Notes: generated by a model not told the origin, from the letters alone. DNA of 64,000 nt from Mesorhizobium sp. LHD-90 (GCF_030929505.1 NZ_JAVFVV010000012.1:150770-214769); one strand, 5' to 3'; numbered from the stretch's first letter, positions 17,433-26,421 are shown. Numbers and translations: made by a program.

Positions 17433-17449
17433 TTTAGCACATTGCTAAA
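17433..17449. promoter_or_regulatory. Inverted repeat upstream of the aminotransferase
   Basis: TTTAGCA-CAT-TGCTAAA has perfect 7-bp arms and a 3-base spacer. It lies in an AT-rich stretch (17420-17470) that contrasts with the surrounding GC-rich DNA and is the likely promoter of the aminotransferase gene at 17536. A dimeric regulator site is plausible; no T run makes a terminator less likely. Confidence 0.45.
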
Positions 17450-17535
17450 TTCTTTAAATTTTACTTAGTGCGCTCCTTTACCTCATATGTCCTCACCGAA
17501 CGGCGCTGGCGGCGCGCTCGCGGGAGGACAGGGCC

Positions 17536-18678
17536 ATGAATGCGTTTTCCAGGAATGCGTTTTCGACCGTAGCGTTTTCGCCGCCGGCGCGGCTGCTGAT
17601 GGGGCCGGGGCCGTCCAATGTCGCGCCAGAGGTGCTGGCCGCACAGGCGCAGGCCACGATCGGCCATCTCGACCCGGCCTTCGGCGAGTTGATGGAAAGC
17701 ATCAAGGACCAGTTGAAGGCGGCGTTCCGTACGCACAACCGCGTGACGTTTCCGCTTTCGGCGCCGGCTTCACTCGCCATGGAGATGGCGCTGGTGACGC
17801 TGCTGGAGCCCGGCGACACCGCCATCATCGCCCAGAACGGCGTGTTCGGAGGGCGCATGGCGGAGATCGCCCGGCGGGCGGGCGCCGAGGTAAAACTCGT
17901 CGCCGGCGAATGGGGCCGGCCCGTCGACCCGCACGATGTGCGCGCGGCGCTGGCCGAGGCGCCGCACGCGAAAGTTTTGGCCTTCGTGCATGCGGAAACC
18001 TCGACCGGCGCGCTTTCCGACGCGGCGACGCTGTGCCGGCTGGCGCGCGAGGCGGGCATGATGAGCGTGGTCGACACGGTGACCGGGCTCGGCGGCGTGC
18101 CGGTTTCGGTGGACGAATGGGGCGCCGACGTCGTCTATTCCGGTACGCAGAAATGCCTGTCGGCGCCGCCCGGCCTGGCGCCCATCACTTTTTCGGACCG
18201 GGCCGTGGCGGCGGTGAAGGCCCGCAAGACGCCGGTGCAGAGCTGGTTCCTCGACCTCGGCCTGATCCTCGGCTACTGGGACGGAGAAGGTGCGCGCTCC
18301 TATCACCACACCGCGCCGGTGAACGCGCTGTTCGGCCTGCACGAGAGCCTGCGGCGGCTGCTTTCGGAAGGGCTGGAGGCGGCCTGGGCGCGGCATGAAG
18401 CCAACCATGAGCTTCTGGCCGAACGGCTGGAGGAACTGGATTTCGCCTTCGTCGTCGACAGACCATACCGGCTGCCGCAGCTCAACACCGTGTGGATACC
18501 GCAAGGCATCGACGACGCGCCGGCGCGGCGGCGGCTGCTCGACGAGTTCGGCATCGAGATCGGCGGCGGGCTGGGGCCGCTGGCCGGAAAGATCTGGCGC
18601 ATCGGCCTGATGGGCGAGACTTGCCGGGCGGACAATGTCGAGCGCCTGGCGGAGGCGATCGCGGTCGTGAAGGGCTGA
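17536..18678 (+). CDS. PLP-dependent class V aminotransferase (alanine/serine-glyoxylate type)
   Basis: The 380-residue protein has the class V pattern of alanine-glyoxylate and serine-glyoxylate aminotransferases: LLMGPGPSNVAPEVL at the N-terminus, the PLP-binding Asp region MMSVVDTVTGLGG, and the Schiff-base lysine in SGTQKCLSAPPG (Lys about 206). It would transfer an amino group from alanine, serine or a related amine to glyoxylate. An AGGA site precedes the ATG. It stands alone with an AT-rich promoter region. Confidence 0.88.
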   Translation: MNAFSRNAFSTVAFSPPARLLMGPGPSNVAPEVLAAQAQATIGHLDPAFGELMESIKDQLKAAFRTHNRVTFPLSAPASLAMEMALVTLLEPGDTAIIAQNGVFGGRMAEIARRAGAEVKLVAGEWGRPVDPHDVRAALAEAPHAKVLAFVHAETSTGALSDAATLCRLAREAGMMSVVDTVTGLGGVPVSVDEWGADVVYSGTQKCLSAPPGLAPITFSDRAVAAVKARKTPVQSWFLDLGLILGYWDGEGARSYHHTAPVNALFGLHESLRRLLSEGLEAAWARHEANHELLAERLEELDFAFVVDRPYRLPQLNTVWIPQGIDDAPARRRLLDEFGIEIGGGLGPLAGKIWRIGLMGETCRADNVERLAEAIAVVKG

Positions 18679-18746
18679 GGCGGGCGGCCGCTTCTGATGG
18701 CGTGCGAGCGCTTGGGGCGAAGGCGTCGGAGCGTATGCCGGGTTAG

Positions 18747-19094
18747 TCACCCGACCGCCTGCTCATAGACCTCCGGCTTGAAGCCGACGGTGAGTTTCCC
18801 GTCGATGTCGAGCACCGGCCGCTTGATCATGGTCGGATGTCTTAGCATCAGGCTGACCGACTTCGCCTCGTCCAGTCCGGCCTTGTCGGCGTCCGGCAGT
18901 TCGCGAAACGTGGTGCTGGATTTGTTGAGCAGCTTTTCCCAGCCGAGTTTTTTCACCCAGCCGCGCAAGGTCTTCTCGTCCAACCCCTCGGCCCGGTAGT
19001 CGTGGAAGCGGTATTTTCGGCCGTGGCCGTCGAGCCAGGTCCACGCCTTCTTCATCGTGTCGCAGGTCTTGATGCCGTAGATGGTGATGGGCAA
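18747..19094 (-). CDS. ArsC/Spx-family protein (YffB-like)
   Basis: The 115-residue protein has the thioredoxin-fold ArsC signature: IYGIKTCDTMKKAWTWL with a single Cys at residue 11, HDYRAEG, and RPVLDIDGKLTVGF near the end. It resembles YffB-type proteins, glutathione-dependent reductases of unsettled substrate, more than true arsenate reductases. No arsenic genes are nearby. It is separate from iorB by 70 bases on the same strand and may be read with it. Confidence 0.83.
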   Translation of the reverse strand: MPITIYGIKTCDTMKKAWTWLDGHGRKYRFHDYRAEGLDEKTLRGWVKKLGWEKLLNKSSTTFRELPDADKAGLDEAKSVSLMLRHPTMIKRPVLDIDGKLTVGFKPEVYEQAVG

Positions 19095-19164
19095 GGGGGG
19101 CTCCTGGAATCGATGGATGCGCCTTTGTATGAGCCATCGGAACGATTGGCCATCCGCGATCGGT

Positions 19165-20985
19165 CTACTGCCCCAGCGACGCCACCGTCTTCAGCGCGCC
19201 GTCGAGCATATCCCCCTTCTCGTCCTTCAGCGCCGCCTCGCGCAGGCGGCGGATCCAGTCGGCGGCATCGGTGCGGCCCTTGACGAGGTCGAGGCCGGAG
19301 AGCACGCGCTCGAATTTCGACTGGGCGCGGGCGTGGGTGTCGGAATAACCCTTGATCAGCCGGCGGCATTCGAGGATCTCGACCGCCAGCGCGTAGTCCG
19401 TGGCAACATGATCTAGTGCGAGTGCGTACCAGCGCTCCAGGTGCTCGGTCTCGACCGCATGGCGCAGCAGCTTTCGGCGCCAGCGACGCAGGCCGCCGAT
19501 GATCCACAGCGTGGCGAAGCCGGCAAAACCGTCGGTGCGCACATGGCGGCCGCGGTTGATGCGCCGGTCGAGCCAGGCGGAAAATTTCGGCCGTGCTTCT
19601 ATGTAGCGGCCGAGGCCGGCCGGCATGGTGCCGCAAAATTCCTCGATGCGCGGATGGAAATATTCGGTGACGCGCAGCACGTTCTCGTCCCTGACGCCGA
19701 CCTCGCGGCGCACGCGCGCGGCGCGGGTGGAGCGGGTCTTCAGGTCGGCGACGCGGATCATGTCGTCGTAGCACATGGCGTTGGCGAGATGTTTTGCCGC
19801 GGCCACCGACAGCGCGTAGTTGTGCGTGGGGGAGTCGAGAGCGACGGCGCGGGCGAGCCGGTCGAGATATTCGCCGCCATAGGCGAGATCCTGGTAGTCC
19901 ACGACCTTTTTCAGCCCGCGCGCGGCCATGTCGCGGACGGGTTCGGGAAGGGCTGAGATGCGTGCGGTGAGGGTTTTCCAGCCGGCGAGTTGCGAAGCGG
20001 GGCCGGAGACTCCGAATTCGGTGGGGTTTGCGCCGCCCCTCACCTGGCTGCCGCCATCTTCTCCTCGCAAGGACGGGGAGAGGGACGCTGTGTCTCGGGT
20101 TTCGCTAACCTTCAACGACGCAGAAGACGCTGCGGGCGCGACGACAGCCCCCTTCTCCCCGTCCTTACGGGGAGAAGGTCCCGGCAGGGGGGTCCGAAGG
20201 ACGGGCGGCGCCGACATTTCGGTCGAGGACGCCGAGTCGGCAGCGGTTGCCGAGCTAGGGGTCAGATGCGCTTTGCCCTGATCGGGCAAGCCTCCCGGCC
20301 CGGAACCATGTGGCGGCACCGACGCCTCACCCCCTGCCCGCTCATAGGCGCCAGCAAACGCGGCAAGGCTCTGCTTGACGCCCCGGCCTCCGGCGCCGAT
20401 CGCCGCCTCGTAGCTTTCGCGCGGGAATGGCAGCGCGCCGGAGCCGGCGAGCGCGCCGAGCAGGCTGGCGGAGATGACGGAGCCGGCCTGGACGGCGATC
20501 CTTTCCATGTCGAAGGTGACGAAACGTTTGGAGGCGGCCTCGGCGGCGGCCAGCACCTTCGGCGAGGAGGCGCGGCCGTCACCAGGTTCGATCTTTTCCG
20601 AGACGGCGGCGATGCGGTGCGAGGAGGCGATCAGCGTCGTGCGGTCGGGCGTGACGAAGCCGCGCATGATGGCGCGGCCGGCTTCCATCAGTTCGGCGGC
20701 GACCAGGATGTCGACGTCGCCTTGCGCCGGCGACAGCGCGAAGACCGGGCGGCGGCCGGTGTCGCGGCACATCTCGATGTAATAGATGGTGGCGCCGGTG
20801 CGCTGGGCGACGCCTGCGACCGAAGTGGACTGGGCGAGGTAGCCGCTGCGCTCGGCGGCATCGACGATCCAGTCACCGAGAACGCCGCCGCCCTGGCCGC
20901 CGACGGCGAGCAGCGCGAGCTTTATGATCTCGCCGTCTGCCGGCTCGTGGGTGCCTTCGGGCAGGATGATGACGGGCTCAGGCAT
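19165..20985 (-). CDS. iorB: Indolepyruvate oxidoreductase subunit beta, with extra C-terminal domain
   Basis: With IorA this subunit oxidatively decarboxylates aryl pyruvates such as indolepyruvate to aryl-acetyl-CoA, passing electrons to ferredoxin. The N-terminal 210 residues are the 2-oxoacid:acceptor oxidoreductase gamma domain (LALLAVGGQGGGVLGDWI, GVAQRTGATIYYIE). The C-terminal half (about residues 330-606) is the DUF6537-type domain found in proteobacterial IorB. Between them, residues about 225-325 are a low-complexity Pro/Ser/Gly/Ala linker, of which 258-316 are encoded by a palindromic repeat in frame. It overlaps iorA by 8 bases. Confidence 0.88.
   Translation of the reverse strand: MPEPVIILPEGTHEPADGEIIKLALLAVGGQGGGVLGDWIVDAAERSGYLAQSTSVAGVAQRTGATIYYIEMCRDTGRRPVFALSPAQGDVDILVAAELMEAGRAIMRGFVTPDRTTLIASSHRIAAVSEKIEPGDGRASSPKVLAAAEAASKRFVTFDMERIAVQAGSVISASLLGALAGSGALPFPRESYEAAIGAGGRGVKQSLAAFAGAYERAGGEASVPPHGSGPGGLPDQGKAHLTPSSATAADSASSTEMSAPPVLRTPLPGPSPRKDGEKGAVVAPAASSASLKVSETRDTASLSPSLRGEDGGSQVRGGANPTEFGVSGPASQLAGWKTLTARISALPEPVRDMAARGLKKVVDYQDLAYGGEYLDRLARAVALDSPTHNYALSVAAAKHLANAMCYDDMIRVADLKTRSTRAARVRREVGVRDENVLRVTEYFHPRIEEFCGTMPAGLGRYIEARPKFSAWLDRRINRGRHVRTDGFAGFATLWIIGGLRRWRRKLLRHAVETEHLERWYALALDHVATDYALAVEILECRRLIKGYSDTHARAQSKFERVLSGLDLVKGRTDAADWIRRLREAALKDEKGDMLDGALKTVASLGQ
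20040..20215. repeat. Palindromic element inserted in frame within iorB
   Basis: The stretch contains an 11-bp perfect hairpin (20152-20162 with 20167-20177, loop CCTT) and a related, shorter GGGGAGA/TTCTCC hairpin at about 20058-20083. The sequence resembles the intergenic palindromic elements at 56579-56782 and elsewhere in this window. The reading frame stays open across it and encodes a Pro/Ser/Gly-rich linker. Confidence 0.7.
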
Positions 20986-23131
20986 CGGCGAAGGTCAGTC
21001 GCCGGGATTCGCGGAACCGCTGCAGCAAGCCGATCGCCTTGCGGCGGATGCGGTCGAGCAAACGGTCCCAGCCGCCCGGATTGTGGACGGTGTCGGCGCG
21101 GTAGAAGGATGGGCAGAGCACGGCGGCGTCCGCCACCTCGCCGCAATTGCCGCAGCCGACGCAGCTCTGGTCGATATGGGCGACCGGATCGTCGCGCAGC
21201 GGGTCGTCGAGCGACTTCACTGACAGCGACGGGCAGCCGGAGAGCCGCATGCAGGCGTGGTCGCCGGTGCAGATGTCCTCGTCGACGCCGAAGCGCGGTT
21301 TCACCACCGTCTCGCCGCCCTTGATGGCCTTGTCGAGCAGCGGGCGCTCGCGGCGCTGCCTGTTCAGCATACATTCGGACGAGGCGACGATGACCTTCGG
21401 GCCCTTCTCCTCGGTGGTGAGGGCCTCCCTCAGGGTCGCTTGCATCTTGGACACGTCATAGGTGCGGTCGATGTGGCGCACCCATTTGACCCCCATGCCC
21501 TTCACCGCCTCGGTGATCGGGTGTTTTGTCGACTTCGAGCGATTGGTGGCGCGCGAGGACAAAATGTCCTGGCCGCCGGTGGCGGCCGAGTAAAAATTGT
21601 CGACCACGACGATGACGCCGTCGTTGCGGTTGAACACCGCGTTGCCGATCGAGGAAGTCAGGCCGTTGTGCCAGAAGCCGCCGTCGCCGACGAAGGAGAT
21701 GGAGCGTTTTTTGGCGTCCGGCGAATTGAAGGCGGAGGCCGAGGCAGGGCCGAGGCCGTAGCCCATCGTGGTGGCGCCGAGCTCGAAGGGCGGCATGATC
21801 GAGAACAGATGGCAGCCGATGTCGGAGGCGATGTGGTGTTTTCCCAGTTCCTGCTCGACCAGTTTTGTCGCGGCGAAGATCGGCCGTTCGGGACAGCCCG
21901 TGCAGAAGCCGGGCGGACGCCCGGGCACGACGCGCGACAGGTCGGGAATTTCGTGGCCGTTGCCGGCCTTGTTGGGCGCGCGCACCGCGGCAGGAAGCAT
22001 GTGCGGCGCCTCGGCGCGCAGGAAGGCGCCGAGGCCGTCGAGCATCACCTGACCGGTATATTCGCCTGCCATCGGCAAAAATTCCTTGCCGACGAGTTTG
22101 GTGTCGCGCCCGGCCTTGTGAAGCATGGCGGCGAAGGCCTGCTCGATATAGTTGGGCTGGCCCTCCTCGACGACGAGGACGGCGTCCTTGCCCTCGCAGA
22201 AGTCCAGAAATTCGTCGTCGACCAGCGGGTAGACGGCGTTGAGCACGTAGAGCGGAATTTGCGTGTCGCCGAAATTGTCGGCGAGCCCGATGCGCTGCAG
22301 GGCGCGGATGACGGCGTTGTACATGCCGCCCTGCATGACGATGCCGACCGAGCCATTTTCGGCGCCGAAAAACTCGTTGATCTTGTTGCGGCGGATGAAA
22401 TCGACGGCGGCGGGCCAGCGCTTTTCCACCTTCTCCTTCTCGTGCAGGAAAGAGGCCGGCGGCAACACGATACGGCCGGTGTCGCGGCGCGGGGCCGATA
22501 GTGCGTCGGCGACGGTCATGGCTGGACGCTTGTTGTCCTTGGCGATGAACTGGCCGTGCACATGGCAACAGCGGATGCGCACCTCCATTATCACCGGCGT
22601 GTTGGAGGCTTCCGAGAGCTCGAAACCGTCCTCGACCGCCTTGACGATCGACGGCAGGTTCGGCCGAGGGTCGAGCAGCCAGACCTGGCTTTTCATGGCA
22701 AAGGCGTGGCTGCGCTCCTGCATGATCGAGGAGCCTTCGCCATAGTCCTCGCCGCATATGATCAGCGCGCCGCCGGTGACGCCGCCGGAGGCAAGGTTGG
22801 CGAGTGCGTCGGAAGCGACATTGGTGCCGACGGTCGATTTGAAGGTGGCGGCGCCGCGGATCGGGTAGTGGACGGATGCCGCCAGCATCGCGGTGGCGGT
22901 GGCTTCCGAGGCCGAGGCTTCGAAATGCACGCCGAGTTCGCCGAGAATGTCCTGGGCGTCGGCCAGCACGTCCATCAGATGGCTGATTGGCGCGCCCTGG
23001 TAGCCACCGACATAACCCACGCCGCATTGCAGCAGCGCCTTGGTGATGGCGAGAATGCCTTCGCCGGAAAATTCCTCGCCGGCGCCGAGGCGGAGTTTTT
23101 TGACTTCCTCTGCGAAGGACCGTTCAGCCAT
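20978..23131 (-). CDS. iorA: Indolepyruvate ferredoxin oxidoreductase subunit alpha
   Basis: The 717-residue catalytic subunit binds thiamine diphosphate and iron-sulfur clusters. Visible features are the N-terminal pyruvate-oxidoreductase-type domain (GYVGGYQGAPISHLMD), CTGCPERP (410-417), the ThDP/Mg motif GDGGFWHNG (482-490) followed by a partner Asn, and a C-terminal ferredoxin-like region (about 613-673) with two Cys clusters, CTGDHACMRLSGCP and CVGCGNCG. The ATG at 23131 has GGAG 7 bases upstream. It probably belongs to one minus-strand unit with the desaturase-like and MarR genes, although a palindromic element separates them. Confidence 0.94.
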   Translation of the reverse strand: MAERSFAEEVKKLRLGAGEEFSGEGILAITKALLQCGVGYVGGYQGAPISHLMDVLADAQDILGELGVHFEASASEATATAMLAASVHYPIRGAATFKSTVGTNVASDALANLASGGVTGGALIICGEDYGEGSSIMQERSHAFAMKSQVWLLDPRPNLPSIVKAVEDGFELSEASNTPVIMEVRIRCCHVHGQFIAKDNKRPAMTVADALSAPRRDTGRIVLPPASFLHEKEKVEKRWPAAVDFIRRNKINEFFGAENGSVGIVMQGGMYNAVIRALQRIGLADNFGDTQIPLYVLNAVYPLVDDEFLDFCEGKDAVLVVEEGQPNYIEQAFAAMLHKAGRDTKLVGKEFLPMAGEYTGQVMLDGLGAFLRAEAPHMLPAAVRAPNKAGNGHEIPDLSRVVPGRPPGFCTGCPERPIFAATKLVEQELGKHHIASDIGCHLFSIMPPFELGATTMGYGLGPASASAFNSPDAKKRSISFVGDGGFWHNGLTSSIGNAVFNRNDGVIVVVDNFYSAATGGQDILSSRATNRSKSTKHPITEAVKGMGVKWVRHIDRTYDVSKMQATLREALTTEEKGPKVIVASSECMLNRQRRERPLLDKAIKGGETVVKPRFGVDEDICTGDHACMRLSGCPSLSVKSLDDPLRDDPVAHIDQSCVGCGNCGEVADAAVLCPSFYRADTVHNPGGWDRLLDRIRRKAIGLLQRFRESRRLTFADA

Positions 23132-23165
23132 GAGGTGTCTCCATATGGAGGTCCAGATAGGTTGT

Positions 23166-23286
23166 GCCCCCTCCACCGCCTCCGGCGGTCCCCCTCCCCC
23201 GCTCCGCAGGGGAGGAACCAGCGGCGCCGCTTGATCCTCCCCCGTTTACGGGGGAGGGGGACCACGCGTAGCGTGGTGGAGGGGGC
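23166..23286. repeat. Palindromic element between marR and iorA
   Basis: The outer arms GCCCCCTCCACC (23166-23177) and GGTGGAGGGGGC (23275-23286) are perfect inverted repeats. Inside lie further hairpins, including CCTCCCCCGT/ACGGGGGAGG around 23240 and CCACGC/GCGTGG near 23265. No ORF. It belongs to the same general class as the other CCCTCCCC-type elements in this window. Confidence 0.75.
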
Positions 23287-23315
23287 GTCGAGGACGACGG
23301 TTGAATACCCATCCG

Positions 23316-23798
23316 TCAAATCTCATGCTTCCGGATGTTCTTCAGCATCTTCTGCAACGTCACGATGAGGGCCGAATATTCGTCCTCGCCGATGTCCTCG
23401 AACATCGCCTCGAAGGCGGCGTGCATGGCCGGCCAGGCGCGGCCGAACTCGGTGCGGCCATCGTCGGTCAGAAAAACCTTGCGCACGCGGCTGTCGGTCT
23501 CGCCGGTCTCGCGGCGCACCAGTCCGTGCGCTTCCAGCGCGTCCAGGGTGCGCGACAGCGTCGACTGCTCGATGACGGTGTAGACCGACAGGTCGCCGAC
23601 GGTGACGCCGTCCATCACCGACAGCACGGCCAGTGTGCGCACCTGCGGGATGGTGCGGTGTTTCTTGCGGAAATCCTCGCGCAAAGTGGCGTTGTAGCGG
23701 CCCATGATGCGGTTCATCAGATAGGGCGCAAACTGCTGCAGCCCGATCTGGCCGAGCGTCGAGATGGGCACGCGTTTCTCGGCTACCTTCTGGTCCAT
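23316..23798 (-). CDS. MarR-family transcriptional regulator
   Basis: The 160-residue protein has the MarR winged helix (about residues 45-120): RTIPQVRTLAVLSVMDGVTV, TVIEQSTLSRTLDALEAHGLVRRE and the wing DSRVRKVFLTDDGR. Its ATG overlaps the stop of the desaturase-like gene by one base (TGATG), so translation is probably coupled. With iorAB downstream it is a candidate sensor of an aromatic acid or CoA thioester. Confidence 0.87.
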   Translation of the reverse strand: MDQKVAEKRVPISTLGQIGLQQFAPYLMNRIMGRYNATLREDFRKKHRTIPQVRTLAVLSVMDGVTVGDLSVYTVIEQSTLSRTLDALEAHGLVRRETGETDSRVRKVFLTDDGRTEFGRAWPAMHAAFEAMFEDIGEDEYSALIVTLQKMLKNIRKHEI

Positions 23799-25366
23799 CA
23801 GAGCCTGCTCCCGAGAAGGAAGCCGGAGCCGCCGCCAAGTCCCGCGCCCGGATGGGTGGAGGCGCCGATGTGATAGAGATTCTTCACGTCGGTCTCGTGG
23901 TTGCGCGTGCCCTTGAACGGCCGCCACAGGAACGCCTGGTCGATGGTCGAGGAGCCGCCATAGGGGTCACCGCCGACGAGGTTGATGTTCATGGTCTCGA
24001 GATCGGCCGGCGAATAGCTTTTTCGCGCGATCACGGTTTCCTTGAAGCCGTCGATATGGCTTGCAAGGATCGCCTCGGCGCGGTCGGCGTAGGCTTCGCG
24101 CAGTTGTTCGGTCCAGCCGCCATCGGCGACGATCAGTTTTCCGGCGGCGTCGCCCTTGATGTGGCGCGGCGCCTCGGGAAGCTGCAGCCACAGGATCGCC
24201 TTGCCGGCCGGGCAGCGCGACGGGTCGAGCGCATGCGGTTGGCCGACGCAGATGGTCGGCACGTCCGGCAGCATGCCCCGCGCGGCCTCGTTGCAGGCCT
24301 TCGACACGCCGTCGAGGCCGGGCGTCAGATGCAGCAGCGCCACTTGGCCCAGCCCTTCGCCCTTCCAAGCCGGCGGGCGGTCGAGCGCGTAGTGGATCTG
24401 GAAATTGCCCTTGCCGTAGCGAAAATTCTTCACCGCGTCCGGCTCGCCGGCGGGTTTTGCACCGCCGAGCAGGCGGTCGTAGAGCTGTGTCGGCGTGACC
24501 GAGCAGATGACCCCCTTGCTCGCGGAAATCTCCTGGCCGGAGGCAAGCCGAACGCCGGTGGCGCGGCCGCCTGCCTGCACGATCGAGGCGACGTCTGCGC
24601 CGGTTCGGATTTCTCCGCCGCGCTCGCGGATGAGCTTTTCGAAGGCCGAAAGCAGGTTTTTCCCGCCGCCCTTGACGATGGACGCGCCGGCCGCCTCCAG
24701 CGCGAAGGCGATGACTTTAGCGATCTGGCCGGAAAAAGCGTCTTCGGGGCCGAGACCGGCATGCAGCACCCAAGGCGCCCATAAGGCCCGGGTCAGGTCC
24801 GATTCGTAGCCGCTTTCCAGCCAGCCGCGCGCCGGCACAAGCGCCTCGCCAAGGAATGCCGCCAGCCCACGCGGGCCGCGCCGCCACGCTTCGCCCGCCA
24901 GCAGCTTGAAGGTCGGATAGCTCCAGAGATTGCCGCCGAGCAGCGAAAACAGCAGGCCGGCATTACGCTCGATGCCGCCGACGTCGTTTGCGTGCCGGTC
25001 GCCATCGCCCGGCTCGATGGCGTTGAGGGCGGCGATATTGGCGGCGCGGTCGGTGCGGATGATGGCGTGGCTGCCGTCCGGCCGCAACACGCCGGTCGGC
25101 GTCACCGTGTGGCAGAACTCGAGGCCGTGCCGGGCAAGGTCGGACCCAAGCGCCGCATAAGCCGGGCCGGTGATGAACAGCACGAAAGTGGTGGCCATCA
25201 CGTCGTGGACAAAACCCGGCGCGGTGATCTCCTCGGTGCGGACGCAGCCGCCGATACGGTCGTTGCGCTCCAGCACAAGGACTTTTCGGCCCTTGCCGCC
25301 GAGGATCGCCGCGCAGACGAGAGCGTTGATGCCGCTGCCGACGATGATGTGATCGGGAGCGGTCAT
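23798..25366 (-). CDS. Phytoene-desaturase-like FAD-dependent oxidoreductase (copy 1)
   Basis: The 522-residue flavoprotein starts with the dinucleotide-binding motif HIIVGSGINALVCAAIL and ERNDRIGGCVRTEE (about residues 5-48). It ends with the FAD-contact region LYHIGASTHPGAGLGGGSGFL typical of the phytoene desaturase/retinol saturase superfamily. No carotenoid genes are nearby, and such proteins occur in many catabolic clusters with unknown substrates. It overlaps the marR gene by one base. A paralogue lies at 26528-28114. Confidence 0.82.
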   Translation of the reverse strand: MTAPDHIIVGSGINALVCAAILGGKGRKVLVLERNDRIGGCVRTEEITAPGFVHDVMATTFVLFITGPAYAALGSDLARHGLEFCHTVTPTGVLRPDGSHAIIRTDRAANIAALNAIEPGDGDRHANDVGGIERNAGLLFSLLGGNLWSYPTFKLLAGEAWRRGPRGLAAFLGEALVPARGWLESGYESDLTRALWAPWVLHAGLGPEDAFSGQIAKVIAFALEAAGASIVKGGGKNLLSAFEKLIRERGGEIRTGADVASIVQAGGRATGVRLASGQEISASKGVICSVTPTQLYDRLLGGAKPAGEPDAVKNFRYGKGNFQIHYALDRPPAWKGEGLGQVALLHLTPGLDGVSKACNEAARGMLPDVPTICVGQPHALDPSRCPAGKAILWLQLPEAPRHIKGDAAGKLIVADGGWTEQLREAYADRAEAILASHIDGFKETVIARKSYSPADLETMNINLVGGDPYGGSSTIDQAFLWRPFKGTRNHETDVKNLYHIGASTHPGAGLGGGSGFLLGSRL

Positions 25367-25379
25367 GGGGTTTGCGCCC

Positions 25380-25582
25380 TTACCCTCCCCCTTGTGGGGA
25401 GGGTCGATGAGCAGGCGGAACGAAGTGAAGTCTGCGAAGCGGGGTGGGGGTAGACGTAGGGCGCCGAGAACCCGAGATCATTTGCGCGGCGCAGACGTGA
25501 TAGCGTCCTCACCCCCACCCCGTCTCTCTCGCCTTGCTTCGCAAAGCTCGCTCGCCGACCCTCCCCACAAGGGGGAGGGTAA
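25380..25582. repeat. 203-bp palindromic element with 27-bp perfect inverted ends
   Basis: Positions 25380-25406 and 25556-25582 are perfect 27-base inverted repeats (TTACCCTCCCCCTTGTGGGG... and its complement). A second inverted pair lies inside (around 25440-25455 and 25508-25524). No ORF and no transposase. It occupies the gap between the cyclase gene and the desaturase-like gene. Confidence 0.85.
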
Positions 25583-25632
25583 GAGATCGTGCCTCCGGCC
25601 GCGCGCATGACCTACTCCTAGGCCGCTTGGTC

Positions 25633-26421
25633 CTACCTCGCCACCAGCGCCAGGGCGCGGATCGGGCTGCCGGTGCCGTGCTCGATCTTCAGCGGCGCGA
25701 CGATCAGGATGGCGCCGCGGGCCGGCAGCTTGTCGAGGTTGCACAGGCTGGCGAGGCCGTATTTGTTGGCCTTGTGCATCAGCGTATGGGCCGGGAACGG
25801 CGGCTCCATGCCGCCCGCCTTGCCGGCATCGGTGCCTATGGTCTGCGAACCCCAGCCGGCGACGTCCTTCTCGATCAGATAGATGATCGCCTCGGCGGTC
25901 GGGCCGGGCGTGTGCGGGCCGGTCTCGTTGGCGTTGAGGAACTCCGCCTCGGAACCGCCGTGCCGGTCCCAGTCGGTGCGCATGACCACCCATTCGCCGG
26001 GATTGATGGCGCCGTGTTTGGCTTCCCACGCCTTGATGTGGTCGACGGTGAGCAGGAAGTCCGGGTCGGCGGCGGCTTCCTTCGAGCAATCGATGACATT
26101 GACCGGTCCGACGAACTTTTGGGCCGGAATGGTGTCGGTGGCGCCGTCGGCATAGTCCTTGCCGGAGATCCAGTGGATCGGCGCGTCGAAATGCGTGCCC
26201 GAATGCTCGCCGAGCTTCAGCCAGTTCCAGGCCCACCACGGGCCGTTCTTGTCGTATTCGGAGATCTTGTGGATCTCGACCTTGGGCGTGTCGACCGCCA
26301 GCTCCGGCGGCAGCTTGATCAGCGGGGTGTCGGGGCCGAGCGGCGCCGAAAGGTCGACCACCTCGATGCCGCCCGAAAGCAACTGGCCGGCGAGTTCGCC
26401 GAGAAGTTTCTGCTTGTCCAT
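25633..26421 (-). CDS. Cyclase-family metal hydrolase (kynurenine formamidase / isatin hydrolase type)
   Basis: The 262-residue protein carries the metal-binding signature HSGTHFDAPIH (residues 73-83) of the cyclase superfamily, which includes kynurenine formamidase KynB and isatin hydrolase. It is longer than typical KynB proteins (about 210 residues). Given the tryptophan/anthranilate genes 10-20 kb away, two roles fit: N-formylkynurenine hydrolysis, or isatin-to-isatinate hydrolysis on an indoleacetate route. The sequence alone does not decide. It is divergent from the second desaturase-like gene; the gap holds the AAGC-centred motif. Confidence 0.8.
   Translation of the reverse strand: MDKQKLLGELAGQLLSGGIEVVDLSAPLGPDTPLIKLPPELAVDTPKVEIHKISEYDKNGPWWAWNWLKLGEHSGTHFDAPIHWISGKDYADGATDTIPAQKFVGPVNVIDCSKEAAADPDFLLTVDHIKAWEAKHGAINPGEWVVMRTDWDRHGGSEAEFLNANETGPHTPGPTAEAIIYLIEKDVAGWGSQTIGTDAGKAGGMEPPFPAHTLMHKANKYGLASLCNLDKLPARGAILIVAPLKIEHGTGSPIRALALVAR

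Noticed and set aside
25380..25582. Possible CRISPR array or transposon with terminal repeats
   Set aside because: There are only two inverted copies and no regularly spaced direct repeats, spacers or transposase. It fits a palindromic intergenic element.
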